Shown: piece by piece, positions 24,314-31,081 of the stretch
How the letters are laid out: each line of letters starts with the position of its first letter
How positions within the stretch are numbered: the stretch's first letter is position 1
Notes under the pieces: model-generated
What the model was told of the DNA's origin: nothing
The model's input: only the letters and a program-made list of their open reading frames with translations
Database searches by the model: none
Source: JAHEEL01 sp964581295
GTDB lineage: Bacteria; Actinomycetota; Acidimicrobiia; Spongiisociales; UBA5794
Assembly: GCA_964581295.1 (NCBI GenBank)
Contig: CAZONX010000017.1
Location: 1 to 31,081, forward strand
Direction: 5' to 3'
DNA: 31,081 nucleotides
Position numbers and translations under genes: made by a program

Positions 24314-24733
24314 TCAATCATCAGTCCCGGGCGATTTGCGTAGCGTCTTCGTGCGCGATCGGGCCCGCTTCTCGTCGACTCGGCGGCGACGAGCCGAACG
24401 GCTCGGTTTGGTCGGCCGTCGCTTCGGCGGATCCGGGCGCATGGCTTCCGTGAGACGTTCGGCGAGGCGTCGTCGGGCGATCTGACGGTTTCGCCACTGC
24501 GACCTGCTGTCGTCGGCCACCACCACCATCTCAGTATCGCCATCGAGTCTCGCGACGATCCGCCGTCGCGTGTCGTCATCGAATGCGCGCGACGTCGCCG
24601 CGTCGAACCGCAACTCGGCGCGCGTCGACGACCGGTTGGCGTGTTGCCCGCCCGGTCCACCCGTCGGCGAGAACGTCCAAGAGAGTTCGTCGTCTGGAAT
24701 CGTGATGGTCTCGGTGACCCGCAGATCGTCCAT
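24314..24733 (-). CDS. arfB: Peptidyl-tRNA hydrolase ArfB (ICT1/YaeJ-like)
   Basis: ArfB rescues ribosomes stalled at mRNA ends by hydrolysing peptidyl-tRNA. The 139-residue protein has the catalytic GGQ at 28-30 within PTGGPGGQHANRSSTRAEL and a basic, flexible C-terminal tail (from about 110: RRRVDEKRARSRTKTLRK) of the kind that enters the empty mRNA channel. The absence of the codon-recognition domain of RF1/RF2 separates it from release factors. ATG 24733 follows TACCGT by 6 nt. The gene is divergent from the VWA operon. Confidence 0.93.
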   Translation of the reverse strand: MDDLRVTETITIPDDELSWTFSPTGGPGGQHANRSSTRAELRFDAATSRAFDDDTRRRIVARLDGDTEMVVVADDSRSQWRNRQIARRRLAERLTEAMRPDPPKRRPTKPSRSARRRRVDEKRARSRTKTLRKSPGTDD

Positions 24734-24739
24734 GACCGA

Positions 24740-24745
24740 ACGGTA
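24740..24745 (-). promoter_or_regulatory. arfB -10 element, predicted leaderless promoter
   Basis: TACCGT on the - strand, 6 nt before ATG 24733, without a Shine-Dalgarno. The same hexamer precedes dapA. Confidence 0.4.
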
Positions 24746-24806
24746 TCGCGCCCACGTGCGATTCGGCCCGATACAGCCTTGACATGGGCCTTAAGATCAT
24801 GTGTTC

Positions 24807-27017
24807 ATGCGCGCGCACGACGAGACATTTCTCCGCGAAGTCCTCCCGCCCGAAGAGCGGGTCATCGAGGCCGTCGTCGCGCGCTACCAGAGGGTCGCCC
24901 CAGCGATCACACGATTCGCCCGCACCATTGCCGGCAACGACGAGCTGCGCGTGCGACTCGGTTCACAGGCCTCGGCATCGAAAGATGAGATCGTCATCGA
25001 TCCGGGTGTCTTCCAAGCCGCCTACGCCCGCAGCGCGCCGGTGACCCCGACGGAAGTCGCTCTCACGAGTGCACTGCACGAGGCCATTCACCTGATCGCG
25101 ACCGATCTCGATGAACTGCGCCCGATCCCAGAATCGTGGCTCGCTCACCGCCGCTCGCTCGAAGAAGACGGAGCCGATGCACCGCCCCTCGCCGAACTCA
25201 CGTCGTACGACTGGGTCGAGCCGGACACCGAGCAGTTCGAAGAAGAAGACATCGACGAGATCTACGACGTGCCGGATGTCGAGCCCTCGTCCGGCGAGGT
25301 GACCGTCCTCGACGCGCTCGGTACCGTGGCCGGACCCGCCGCCGAGGCAATGTTCCTCTCGATCGAGGATGCTCGCCAAGAGCGAACCCACCTCTCCCAC
25401 TACCCGGGAGCACGCTCCGTATTATCGGATCTCTACCGCGCCGCCGTGCCGGGCGCCTCTGCCAACGCCCGGCCGCTCGGTCAGTTCGCGTTGGCATGCT
25501 TCCTCATGGTCGGCGACTACTTCGAGCGAGACGACCTGCAGCGCCGCGTCGCCCCGCACGTCGCTCTCGCGATTGACGACGCCGCTCCCTTCCTCGAACT
25601 CGTTCCCGACCTCGATGACCCGTGGGCGGTCGCCGGCGTTGCTCTCCAGCTCGTCGAGGTCGCCCGCATGCACGGACTACTCACGGAGGGCGCTGCCGCC
25701 AACTCGCCGGTCGGTCGCAAGGGCGAGATGGAAGCGGATCAGTCGATGATCGTGGAGGGGGTCGATGCCGTGCGGGTCGTGACGCCGCCCCTCGCCGACC
25801 GCGACCACTACGAGGAGACTCGCCAGGCCGCGCAGACGGTGAGCGCCGAGCACGGCAAGCTCGGCGACGTCGACCAAGCAGGCGATCCCGCAACCGACCA
25901 ATTGATGAAGGTCTCGACCGCACCGACGGTCTACCTCCCCACCGGCCAAGCGGGGAAGCTCGTCGTCGGCGATTTCCCCATCGAATTCCGTCGCTTCGCA
26001 GCGCAGGGCCGCGAGATGCTCGAAACGGCGGCCCGGGAGTGGGGCGTCGCCCAGCGCCGAGTGTCGGGCGAGCTCTACCCGCTGTTCCTCGCGAACCAGC
26101 GCCGCGGCCTGCGTACCGGATTCGACGCCGGCGACCTGTCGCCGTACACGCCGCTCCTGCTCGGCGCGGGCCTCTACGAGCGCATGTTCGAACGGCGCGA
26201 CCTGCCGAACCGGCGGTCCTACGGAGTCAGCCTGCTCGTCGACGGCTCCGCATCGATGCTCCAGCCGCGTGAAATGCGCGGCGGGCGCAAACGCCCCTGG
26301 GCGCTTGCGGCGGCCACCCTCGGCGCCTGGACGCTTGCACGCCTCGCCGATGAACTCCAGATCGAATTCGAGGTTGCGATCTTCAACCGTGGTTTCGTCG
26401 CCGCCCCAGGCGATACCGAACGATCATTCACCGAGCGCCGCGGCCTCGCAACCGGCGCACTGCGGAGGAGTCAGGGCGGTTCGGCCGAACGCCTCACTCG
26501 CACGGTGAACCACTATCTCGTGAAGTCGTTTCCCGCGAGGTGGCGTGCCGCAGAGGACACGCTCGCCGGGCTGTTCTGGATGGCCTCCGCACCACAGGAA
26601 GCAGCGAAAGAGACCCGCTCCGACCCGTCCATCGCTCCGCCGATCTCGATGTTCGACAAGGCCGCCAATGTCGACGAATTCAACCTTGCTCATGCCGCCG
26701 AACGTCTCCTGGCCCGCAACGTTTCGCATCGGATCATCGTCGTGCTTGCAGACGGTATGACACGCGGTTCCGTTGAGGCACTTGCCGAGACCGCCGCCTC
26801 CATCGAACGCGGGGGAACGATGGTGCTCGGCATCGGCATCGGCGACGAGACGGTGCAGGCCGCCTACGAACGCAACCAGGTAGTAGAGCGCCCCGAGGCC
26901 CTGGCTGCGGCCATGGTCGATGGCGTTCGATCTGCGCTCTTCCGGTCGATCGCCGACGAAGGCGGAGACACCTGGTGGACGCACGCCACAGAACAACTCA
27001 CCCAACCCGCGAATTGA
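24807..27017 (+). CDS. VWA-domain protein with N-terminal HExxH putative metallopeptidase motif
   Basis: A 736-residue protein. The C-terminal third is a von Willebrand A domain: the MIDAS motif DxSxS is Asp479-Gly-Ser481-Ala-Ser483 (LLVDGSASM), and IIVVLADGMTRGS supplies the later acidic residue. The N-terminal region has LHEAIHLIA, a zinc-type HExxH with His91, Glu92 and His95. It is followed about 92 residues later by SIEDARQE (Glu187), the EDxR helix seen in CobT/NorD-like VWA proteins and a plausible third metal ligand. An acidic segment (about 137-160) lies between. Relatives work with MoxR-type AAA+ ATPases in metal-chelatase or complex-maturation machines, and the next gene is such an ATPase 7 nt away. 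No signal peptide. ATG 24807 is chosen; GTG 24801 is a possible alternative. Substrate unknown. Confidence 0.8.
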   Translation: MRAHDETFLREVLPPEERVIEAVVARYQRVAPAITRFARTIAGNDELRVRLGSQASASKDEIVIDPGVFQAAYARSAPVTPTEVALTSALHEAIHLIATDLDELRPIPESWLAHRRSLEEDGADAPPLAELTSYDWVEPDTEQFEEEDIDEIYDVPDVEPSSGEVTVLDALGTVAGPAAEAMFLSIEDARQERTHLSHYPGARSVLSDLYRAAVPGASANARPLGQFALACFLMVGDYFERDDLQRRVAPHVALAIDDAAPFLELVPDLDDPWAVAGVALQLVEVARMHGLLTEGAAANSPVGRKGEMEADQSMIVEGVDAVRVVTPPLADRDHYEETRQAAQTVSAEHGKLGDVDQAGDPATDQLMKVSTAPTVYLPTGQAGKLVVGDFPIEFRRFAAQGREMLETAAREWGVAQRRVSGELYPLFLANQRRGLRTGFDAGDLSPYTPLLLGAGLYERMFERRDLPNRRSYGVSLLVDGSASMLQPREMRGGRKRPWALAAATLGAWTLARLADELQIEFEVAIFNRGFVAAPGDTERSFTERRGLATGALRRSQGGSAERLTRTVNHYLVKSFPARWRAAEDTLAGLFWMASAPQEAAKETRSDPSIAPPISMFDKAANVDEFNLAHAAERLLARNVSHRIIVVLADGMTRGSVEALAETAASIERGGTMVLGIGIGDETVQAAYERNQVVERPEALAAAMVDGVRSALFRSIADEGGDTWWTHATEQLTQPAN

Positions 27018-27024
27018 GGAGACC

Positions 27025-28017
27025 ATGACCGACACCGTCACGTTCGAAGACCCGCTCGACATCGGACCGCCAATCACACTCGAGAAGGCGACCGTGCCTT
27101 CCGATCTGGCCGACTCCGAGGTGCGCATCGGCCACATCCCGTCGCCTGATCCCTATTACGTTGACCTCGGCATGCTCTATCGCCTCGCCGCCCTCGAACA
27201 GGTGCGCGAGCGTCGCTTCTCCGGGATCGCACTCCACCTTGCGTTGCGCGGTCACATGGGGACAGGGAAGGACCACGATCTCGAGCAGTTCGCCGCCCTG
27301 CTGAGCCTCCCCTACTACCGCATCCCACTCACCGGCGAGGTGCGCGACATCACGCTCATCGGCTCGGTCAAGCTCCACGGCGACGGCAAGGGCGGAACCG
27401 AGAGCCGCTGGCAAGACGGAGACATCACCAGAGCGTTGCGGGGACCAGCACTCGTGAACCTCTCAGAGCTCAACGCCGCCGGTGCCGAGACCCTGTTCGC
27501 CCTCCACGGCCTCCTCGACCGCCACCAGGCCCTCGAGCTCCAGACCGGAGAGGTGGTCACGTTGCGCGATGACGTGCGAATCTTTGGCACGCTCAACCCG
27601 ACGGACCTGCGCGACTACGCAGGAACGCAGACCTTGAACAAGGCATTCGCAGACCGGTGGATCATTTGGGAGAAGGATTTCCCGGCCGAGGACGAGCTCC
27701 GTGTGATGATCGAGCGGCGCCACGCAAGCCTGTCGACCGAGATCATCGAGTTGGTCGCGAAGCTCGCCGTGGAGATCAACGAATCGTTCGTGTCCGGCGA
27801 TTCGCGCACTCGCGTCGAAACGCCGATGAGCCTGCGCACCGTCCTTGACCGCATCCCGGCGGGCCTCGACATGTACGCCGATGCGGAGGATCCGCTTCGC
27901 CGGTCGTGGGACGAGTTCGTACTTCCCCACATCGACCCGTACGATCGCGATCACTACGAAACGGTTTGGGCAGCCGTGGTGCGTCGCGGACCCGAAGGTC
28001 GCCCGTTCTCGAAATAG
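27025..28017 (+). CDS. MoxR-like AAA+ ATPase with unusual Walker motifs
   Basis: A 330-residue protein of the MoxR/CbbQ/GvpN type. Walker A is GHMGTGKD (76-83): Lys82 is present but the usual Ser/Thr is Asp83. Walker B is ALVNLSELN (142-150): the catalytic Glu148 is present but the usual Asp is Ser147. Sensor-1-like GTLNPTD (188-194) and AFADRW with Arg211 follow, then a C-terminal helical lid. TGEVRDITLIGSVKL and TLNKAFADRW match the MoxR group well, so this is not a misread frame. ATG 27025 has GAGGAG 5 nt upstream and follows the VWA stop by 7 nt. Together they look like a MoxR-VWA pair. Whether ATP is hydrolysed normally is uncertain. Confidence 0.82.
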   Translation: MTDTVTFEDPLDIGPPITLEKATVPSDLADSEVRIGHIPSPDPYYVDLGMLYRLAALEQVRERRFSGIALHLALRGHMGTGKDHDLEQFAALLSLPYYRIPLTGEVRDITLIGSVKLHGDGKGGTESRWQDGDITRALRGPALVNLSELNAAGAETLFALHGLLDRHQALELQTGEVVTLRDDVRIFGTLNPTDLRDYAGTQTLNKAFADRWIIWEKDFPAEDELRVMIERRHASLSTEIIELVAKLAVEINESFVSGDSRTRVETPMSLRTVLDRIPAGLDMYADAEDPLRRSWDEFVLPHIDPYDRDHYETVWAAVVRRGPEGRPFSK

Positions 28018-28026
28018 GAGTCATCA

Positions 28027-28512
28027 ATGCCGTCATTTGACATCGTCTCCCAGGTGGACATGCAGGAAGTCCGCAACGCGGTCGACCAGTCGATGCGCGA
28101 GGTCGTTAACCGCTACGACTTCAAGGGCACCGACACGGAGATCTCGCTCACCGAAGACGGGATCGTCGTCAACTCTGCCTCCGATCATCGTGTCGAGGCC
28201 GCCATCGACGTGCTCAAGACCAAGCTCGTGAAGCGCAAGGTGTCGCTCAAGTCGATCTCCGGCGGTGAGATCAAGCCGGTCGGCGGTGGCCGATCCCGGG
28301 CGGACTTCACGCTGAACCAGGGCATCAACCAGGACGATGCTCGGGCGCTGGCGAAGGACATCCGCGACATGAAGCTGAAGGTCCAGACCCAGATCCAGGG
28401 AGACCAGCTGCGCGTCCAGGGCAAGAAGCGCGACGACCTACAAGACGTCATCGCAGAGATCAGGGCCCTCGACTTCCGCGTCCCCCTCCAATTCGTGAAC
28501 TTTCGGGACTGA
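28027..28512 (+). CDS. yajQ: YajQ-family (UPF0234) nucleotide-binding protein
   Basis: A 161-residue protein with the full-length family pattern: PSFDIVSQVDMQEVRNAVDQ at the start, NRYDFKGTD, ISGGEIKPVGGG, NQGINQDDARALAKDIRD and the C-terminal ALDFRVPLQFVNFRD. YajQ proteins have two ferredoxin-like folds and bind nucleotides or RNA; some proteobacterial members bind cyclic di-GMP. The cellular job is not settled. GGAG lies 6 nt before ATG and the gap to the ATPase gene is 9 nt, so it is in the same operon. Confidence 0.94.
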   Translation: MPSFDIVSQVDMQEVRNAVDQSMREVVNRYDFKGTDTEISLTEDGIVVNSASDHRVEAAIDVLKTKLVKRKVSLKSISGGEIKPVGGGRSRADFTLNQGINQDDARALAKDIRDMKLKVQTQIQGDQLRVQGKKRDDLQDVIAEIRALDFRVPLQFVNFRD

Positions 28513-28519
28513 GAGACCA

Positions 28520-28558
28520 GAGACAAGAGACATTGAGTCGTGTCGGGTCTCCTGTCTC
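28520..28558. repeat. Imperfect hairpin of repeated GAGAC units after yajQ
   Basis: GAGACAAGAGAC (28520-28531) can pair with GTCTCCTGTCTC (28547-28558) at 11 of 12 positions across a 15-nt loop. The arms themselves are short direct repeats of AGAGAC, extending a few copies either side. It might terminate or stabilise the upstream message, or be a remnant of a repeat; no U-tract follows. Confidence 0.5.
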
Positions 28559-28595
28559 GAGTCTCACTTCTTCGATCCAGACATAGGAGACATCA

Positions 28596-29147
28596 ATGAA
28601 GACCGCGCTCGTCGTCCTTGACATGCTGAACGATTTCGTTGACGGAACGCTTGCCAACCCGGCGGCCGAGCCGATCATCGACACGATCGACCAACTCGCC
28701 GACGCCGCCCGCGATCGCGACGATTGGGTGGTCGTCTATGCGAACGATGCCCACAAGGCCGGTGATGTCGAGTTCGAGGTATTCGGGGAACATGCGTTGG
28801 CCGGCTCGCCCGGTGCAGAAGTGGTCCCCGGCCTCACCCCCGAGGGAGACGACATCGTCGTTCCCAAACGCTTCTACTCGGCGTTTACCGAGACCGATCT
28901 CGACGCCACGTGCCGGGTACACAACATCGGGAAGATGGTGGTTGTGGGCCAGCACACCAACTGCTGCTGCCGGCACACCGCCTACGACGCCTTCCTCCGG
29001 GGGATCGAAGTCGCCGTCGTCTCCGACGCCACGTGCATGTTCGAACCGATGACCGGCGACCGATACGACGACGCTCAGGAACAGGCCCTCGCCTACCTGG
29101 CCACGTTCTACAACTCCCAAGTGCTCGAGTCCGCCGACCTGCTCTAG
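28596..29147 (+). CDS. Isochorismatase-family (nicotinamidase-like) cysteine hydrolase
   Basis: A 183-residue protein of the isochorismatase fold. The catalytic triad is visible: Asp9 in VVLDMLNDF, Lys91 in VPKRFYSAF, and a Cys in GQHTNCCCRHTAYDAF, where alignment to the usual HTN-x-C pattern points to Cys124 in a run of three cysteines (123-125). Relatives hydrolyse nicotinamide, isochorismate, ureidoacrylate or N-carbamoyl amides; the substrate cannot be named from sequence. Its initiation region (ATAGGAG-N-CATCAATG) is nearly identical to that of yajQ. It follows yajQ by 83 nt containing the GAGAC hairpin, so co-transcription is possible but not certain. Confidence 0.9.
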   Translation: MKTALVVLDMLNDFVDGTLANPAAEPIIDTIDQLADAARDRDDWVVVYANDAHKAGDVEFEVFGEHALAGSPGAEVVPGLTPEGDDIVVPKRFYSAFTETDLDATCRVHNIGKMVVVGQHTNCCCRHTAYDAFLRGIEVAVVSDATCMFEPMTGDRYDDAQEQALAYLATFYNSQVLESADLL

Positions 29148-29262
29148 GCCACGAGCCGGGAGACTCCGAACGGTGCTCCTCGCTGATTCCTAGTTCCCGA
29201 CGTGCAGTTTGGAGCGGGCGACTCGCTTTGGTCCGATCCGCGCCAATTGTCCCAAACTGTAA

Positions 29263-29574
29263 CGAAAGGTAACGCGCGCGCTCCCCTCGGATCGCCACCA
29301 ACCCATCCTCGAACTCATTGCTGAGAACGGGAGCGTTCGCGTCGCATACCTCGTTGCGGAGTTCGGCCTGTCCCGCATGACCATCAACCGGGATCTCGAT
29401 CGATTGAGCGAGGCGGCGTCTCCAATCAAGGTCTTCGGCGGAGCGGTTGCCCCGAGCGCCGAGGAGACCGGAATCCCAACGAATTGCGAGATGTGCGGGG
29501 CTCCGATCGGGACAAGAACCGCCATGACACTCTTCGACGAGGAGGGCGAACACGCCTCCGGATACGAACTCTGA
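29263..29574 (+). pseudogene. DeoR-type helix-turn-helix regulator remnant
   Basis: The frame from 29263 to TGA 29574 reads a DeoR-type HTH (RHQPILELIAENGSVRVAYL, then EFGLSRMTINRDLDRL), then KVFGGAVAP and a CEMCGAPIGTRTAMTLFDEEGEH segment. The HTH has no ATG, GTG or TTG before it; the first ATG (29377) falls inside the recognition helix. A GTA at 29269 occupies the place where a GTG start would fit. The end stops soon after a CxxC motif, where related proteins would be expected to continue with a second Cys pair (from memory of the family, not checked). I read it as an inactivated gene with start loss and 3' truncation. A rare start codon is the alternative. Confidence 0.5.
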
Positions 29575-30049
29575 GCACCTCGAATACTTGGCCTCCTTCG
29601 CACGAAGTGTGGCCGAGGCACAAGCATCCGCCCGAAGGCCGGAACGCAGCGGAGGGGCCGAATGGGAGTCCGGATCTCGCAACTGAGGCCTCGGGACGCG
29701 CACCAGACGGGGTGGCCTGGAGGCCCGAAACGCGGAAATGTGGCCGAGAGCGATGCTCCTTCTGCGGACGAGCGCGAGCGCGTCCGCGTCTCCCCACGTT
29801 CGTAGGGAACAGCGTCTATTTGAACCGTGGTCGGTCGTGGCTGCTGTGTGGCTGCTTACTGGCTGTACAGGTGACGACGGGGCCCGGTCGAGTGATGCGA
29901 CGGTCGTGGTTGAGTATGCGGGTAGTGCGGTTTCGTTGACGCCATCGCCAAGGAGTCTGCCTTATGGATTACTCCCATTGCACTGACCGGGTCGGTATGT
30001 TGGACACTCGACCCCTGGGGATTGGGGGGCACAAGGAGATGGGGTATTC
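29575..30049 (+). other. Gene-poor segment with a possible broken lipoprotein fragment
   Basis: No convincing intact gene. From GTG 29837 to 29986 one frame reads VAAVWLLTGCTGDDGARSSD, a lipobox-like LTGC after a hydrophobic stretch, then ends within about 50 residues, so it may be the head of a decayed lipoprotein gene. A 14-mer GAAGTGTGGCCGAG (29604-29617) recurs with one change at 29735-29748. GCGGACG (29764-29770) can pair with CGTCCGC (29781-29787). Composition is less GC-skewed at codon third positions than in flanking core genes. Confidence 0.35.
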
Positions 30050-30571
30050 ATGAAACGGATCGCACTTGGCTTCGTCGCGTTGGCGCTACTTCTCACAGCA
30101 TGTCAATCGGCAGCGGAAGTAATCACAGAACAGGTGATCGAAGAGGCGGTGGGCGGCGGAGATGTGAAGATCGACACAGAGTCAGGTGAGGTTTCGGTGG
30201 AGACCGATGACGGGGCCATCACTGTCGGTGGTGGAGAGGTGCCCGGGGGATTCCCGATCCCACTCCCTGATGGCTATGAGGTCACAGCGGTCTTCACTTC
30301 CGGTCGGTCTTCGACAGTCTCTCTCGCCTATCCAAACGGAGATTTCGCCGCAATTCAGGCGTTCTACGATGACTGGACTTCCGGTCAGTCGGACGAGTGG
30401 TCTGCATCGACGAGCAGCGTCAGCGGCGACGACGGAGCCATGGAGTTCGCGAATTGGACGACGGCATCGGGAGATGCTTCGTCGGGCATCTCCATGCGGA
30501 GCCTGTGTTTCGCTGATTCGGTCGATGGAGAGACCTGTGTAGCTGTCGACGTCAACGTCACGACGGAGTAG
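30050..30571 (+). CDS. Small secreted lipoprotein of unknown function
   Basis: A 173-residue protein with a clear type II signal: MKRIALGFVALALLLTAC, lipobox LTAC, acylation at Cys18. After the signal come a short helical stretch, an acidic Gly/Glu/Asp-rich region (about 35-62: GGGDVKIDTESGEVSVETDD), then GGFPIPLPDGYEVTAVF and a folded C-terminal domain with an aromatic FAAIQAFYDDW helix and two late cysteines. I do not recognise a characterised family, although the PIPLPDGY pattern recurs in actinobacterial lipoproteins I cannot name. AAGGAG lies 11 nt before ATG, slightly far. It is likely membrane-anchored outside the cell. The preceding 475 nt hold no gene. Confidence 0.8.
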   Translation: MKRIALGFVALALLLTACQSAAEVITEQVIEEAVGGGDVKIDTESGEVSVETDDGAITVGGGEVPGGFPIPLPDGYEVTAVFTSGRSSTVSLAYPNGDFAAIQAFYDDWTSGQSDEWSASTSSVSGDDGAMEFANWTTASGDASSGISMRSLCFADSVDGETCVAVDVNVTTE

Positions 30572-30822
30572 CCCGAGAGAAACGGTCGCCCTCGCGGTCG
30601 AATTTACGGCCGTCCGACGAGAGTCGGGCACACGCCGGCCGACGAAGCACAACAGCTCCCCGCGAGCAGTTCTGACGTTGTGCCAAGTACACGCCCCGAC
30701 CACATCATGTCGCCCATGTCGGCAGGTGAAGGCGGCACGGGTGGTCAGGTGGGACCGCTCGTGTCGCCGGTCGTGGGTAGCGCGGTATTGCCTCCGGGCG
30801 ATCTCCGCTGCATACTCTCGGG

Positions 30823-31081
30823 ATGCCACCGCTCAATTCCATCGCAGCGTTCGCAGCGTTGTCGTTCGCCCTCATCGCCGTACCTGGGCCGAGCGTGATG
30901 TTCATCGTCAGCCGGGGGGTCGCGCTGGGCCGCAGAGTGGCACTGATCACAGCTCTCGGCAACTCTGCGGGCGTGTATGTCCAGATGGTCTTCGTAGCTT
31001 TGGGTCTTGGAGCCCTCGTGGGACGGTCGATCGCCGTGTTCACCGGCATCAAGCTGGCTGGTGCGCTCTACCTCGTTTGGC
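30823..31081 (+). CDS. LysE/RhtB-family amino-acid exporter (partial, runs off window)
   Basis: The first 86 residues of a LysE-type exporter. The family signature is clear: LIAVPGPSVMFIVSRGVALG (about 16-35), then GNSAGVYVQMVFVALGLGAL and a third helix ending ALYLVW at the window edge. Members export basic or neutral amino acids and related compounds; the substrate is unknown. ATG 30823 is preceded by a TACTCT at 30813-30818, only 4 nt away, so the promoter assignment is uncertain. The 251-nt spacer from the lipoprotein gene shows no further gene. Confidence 0.9.
   Translation, partial: MPPLNSIAAFAALSFALIAVPGPSVMFIVSRGVALGRRVALITALGNSAGVYVQMVFVALGLGALVGRSIAVFTGIKLAGALYLVW

Noticed and set aside
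24779..24784. Consensus -35 TTGACA before the VWA gene
   Set aside because: The only good -10 (TAAGAT, 24792-24797) is 7 bp away and nothing suitable lies at 16-18 bp, so I cannot build a promoter from it.
24795..24806. GATC-ATGT-GTTC resembling an SOS box before the VWA gene
   Set aside because: One half-site is changed and the flanking C/G are missing; too weak beside the clear boxes at lexA and recA.
29484..29939. 151-residue + strand open frame after the DeoR remnant
   Set aside because: Arg/Pro-rich composition without motifs, no Shine-Dalgarno, and it overlaps the remnant in another frame.
30182..30829. 215-residue - strand open frame over the lipoprotein gene
   Set aside because: Antisense to a gene with a clear signal peptide and lipobox; no motifs.
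1..31081. tRNA/rRNA genes, CRISPR arrays, insertion sequences, prophage
   Set aside because: I looked for cloverleaf ends, regularly spaced repeats and transposase or integrase motifs and saw none.

Overview
This is a GC-rich (roughly two thirds G+C), densely packed bacterial chromosome segment. Three things point to Actinobacteriota. The SOS boxes are of the CGAAC-N4-GTTCG type. The conserved core order is M16 peptidase-dapB-dapA-rnj-ftsK-rimO-cinA-recA-rny-miaB-miaA-dapF-lexA. Many operon-leading genes lack a Shine-Dalgarno and have a TANNNT hexamer 6-8 nt before the start codon, as expected of leaderless mRNAs. A class such as Acidimicrobiia is my best guess, but that is inference; there is no rRNA or marker tree here.

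Layout. Positions 1-993: the tail of an AlkZ-like protein and SOS-controlled lexA on the + strand. Positions 995-24733: almost everything is on the - strand. Read in the direction of transcription this comprises arfB, a cation-chloride-cotransporter homologue, an M16 peptidase, dapB, dapA, rnj, ftsK, a pabB-pabC fusion, a TSUP permease, a flavin reductase, rimO, cinA, thpR, recA, rny, miaB, miaA and dapF. Two + strand genes interrupt this run: a stand-alone GUN4-domain protein (15892-16356) and a thioredoxin-TPR protein (18935-19780). Positions 24807-29147: a + strand operon of a VWA protein with an N-terminal HExxH motif, a MoxR-like AAA+ ATPase, YajQ and an isochorismatase-family hydrolase. 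Positions 29148-31081: a looser, apparently decaying stretch with a DeoR-type remnant, a gene-poor segment with a possible broken lipoprotein, an intact small lipoprotein, and the start of a LysE-family exporter running off the window.

How the genes work together. dapA, dapB and dapF belong to the diaminopimelate/lysine pathway, though DapF has Ser where its second catalytic Cys is expected. lexA and recA form an SOS circuit with a box at each promoter. rny and rnj are RNA-decay nucleases. miaA and miaB modify the same tRNA adenosine (A37) and rimO modifies ribosomal protein S12. ftsK serves chromosome segregation. Many neighbours overlap by 4 nt (ATGA, GTGA or CTGA), which implies translational coupling.

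The most interesting points are: an AAA+ ATPase in which the Walker A Ser/Thr and Walker B Asp appear exchanged (GKD...SE), encoded next to a VWA/HExxH putative peptidase; a GUN4 porphyrin-binding domain protein in an apparently non-photosynthetic actinobacterium; leaderless promoters; and two transporter genes preceded by leaderless mini-ORFs whose stops overlap the transporter start.
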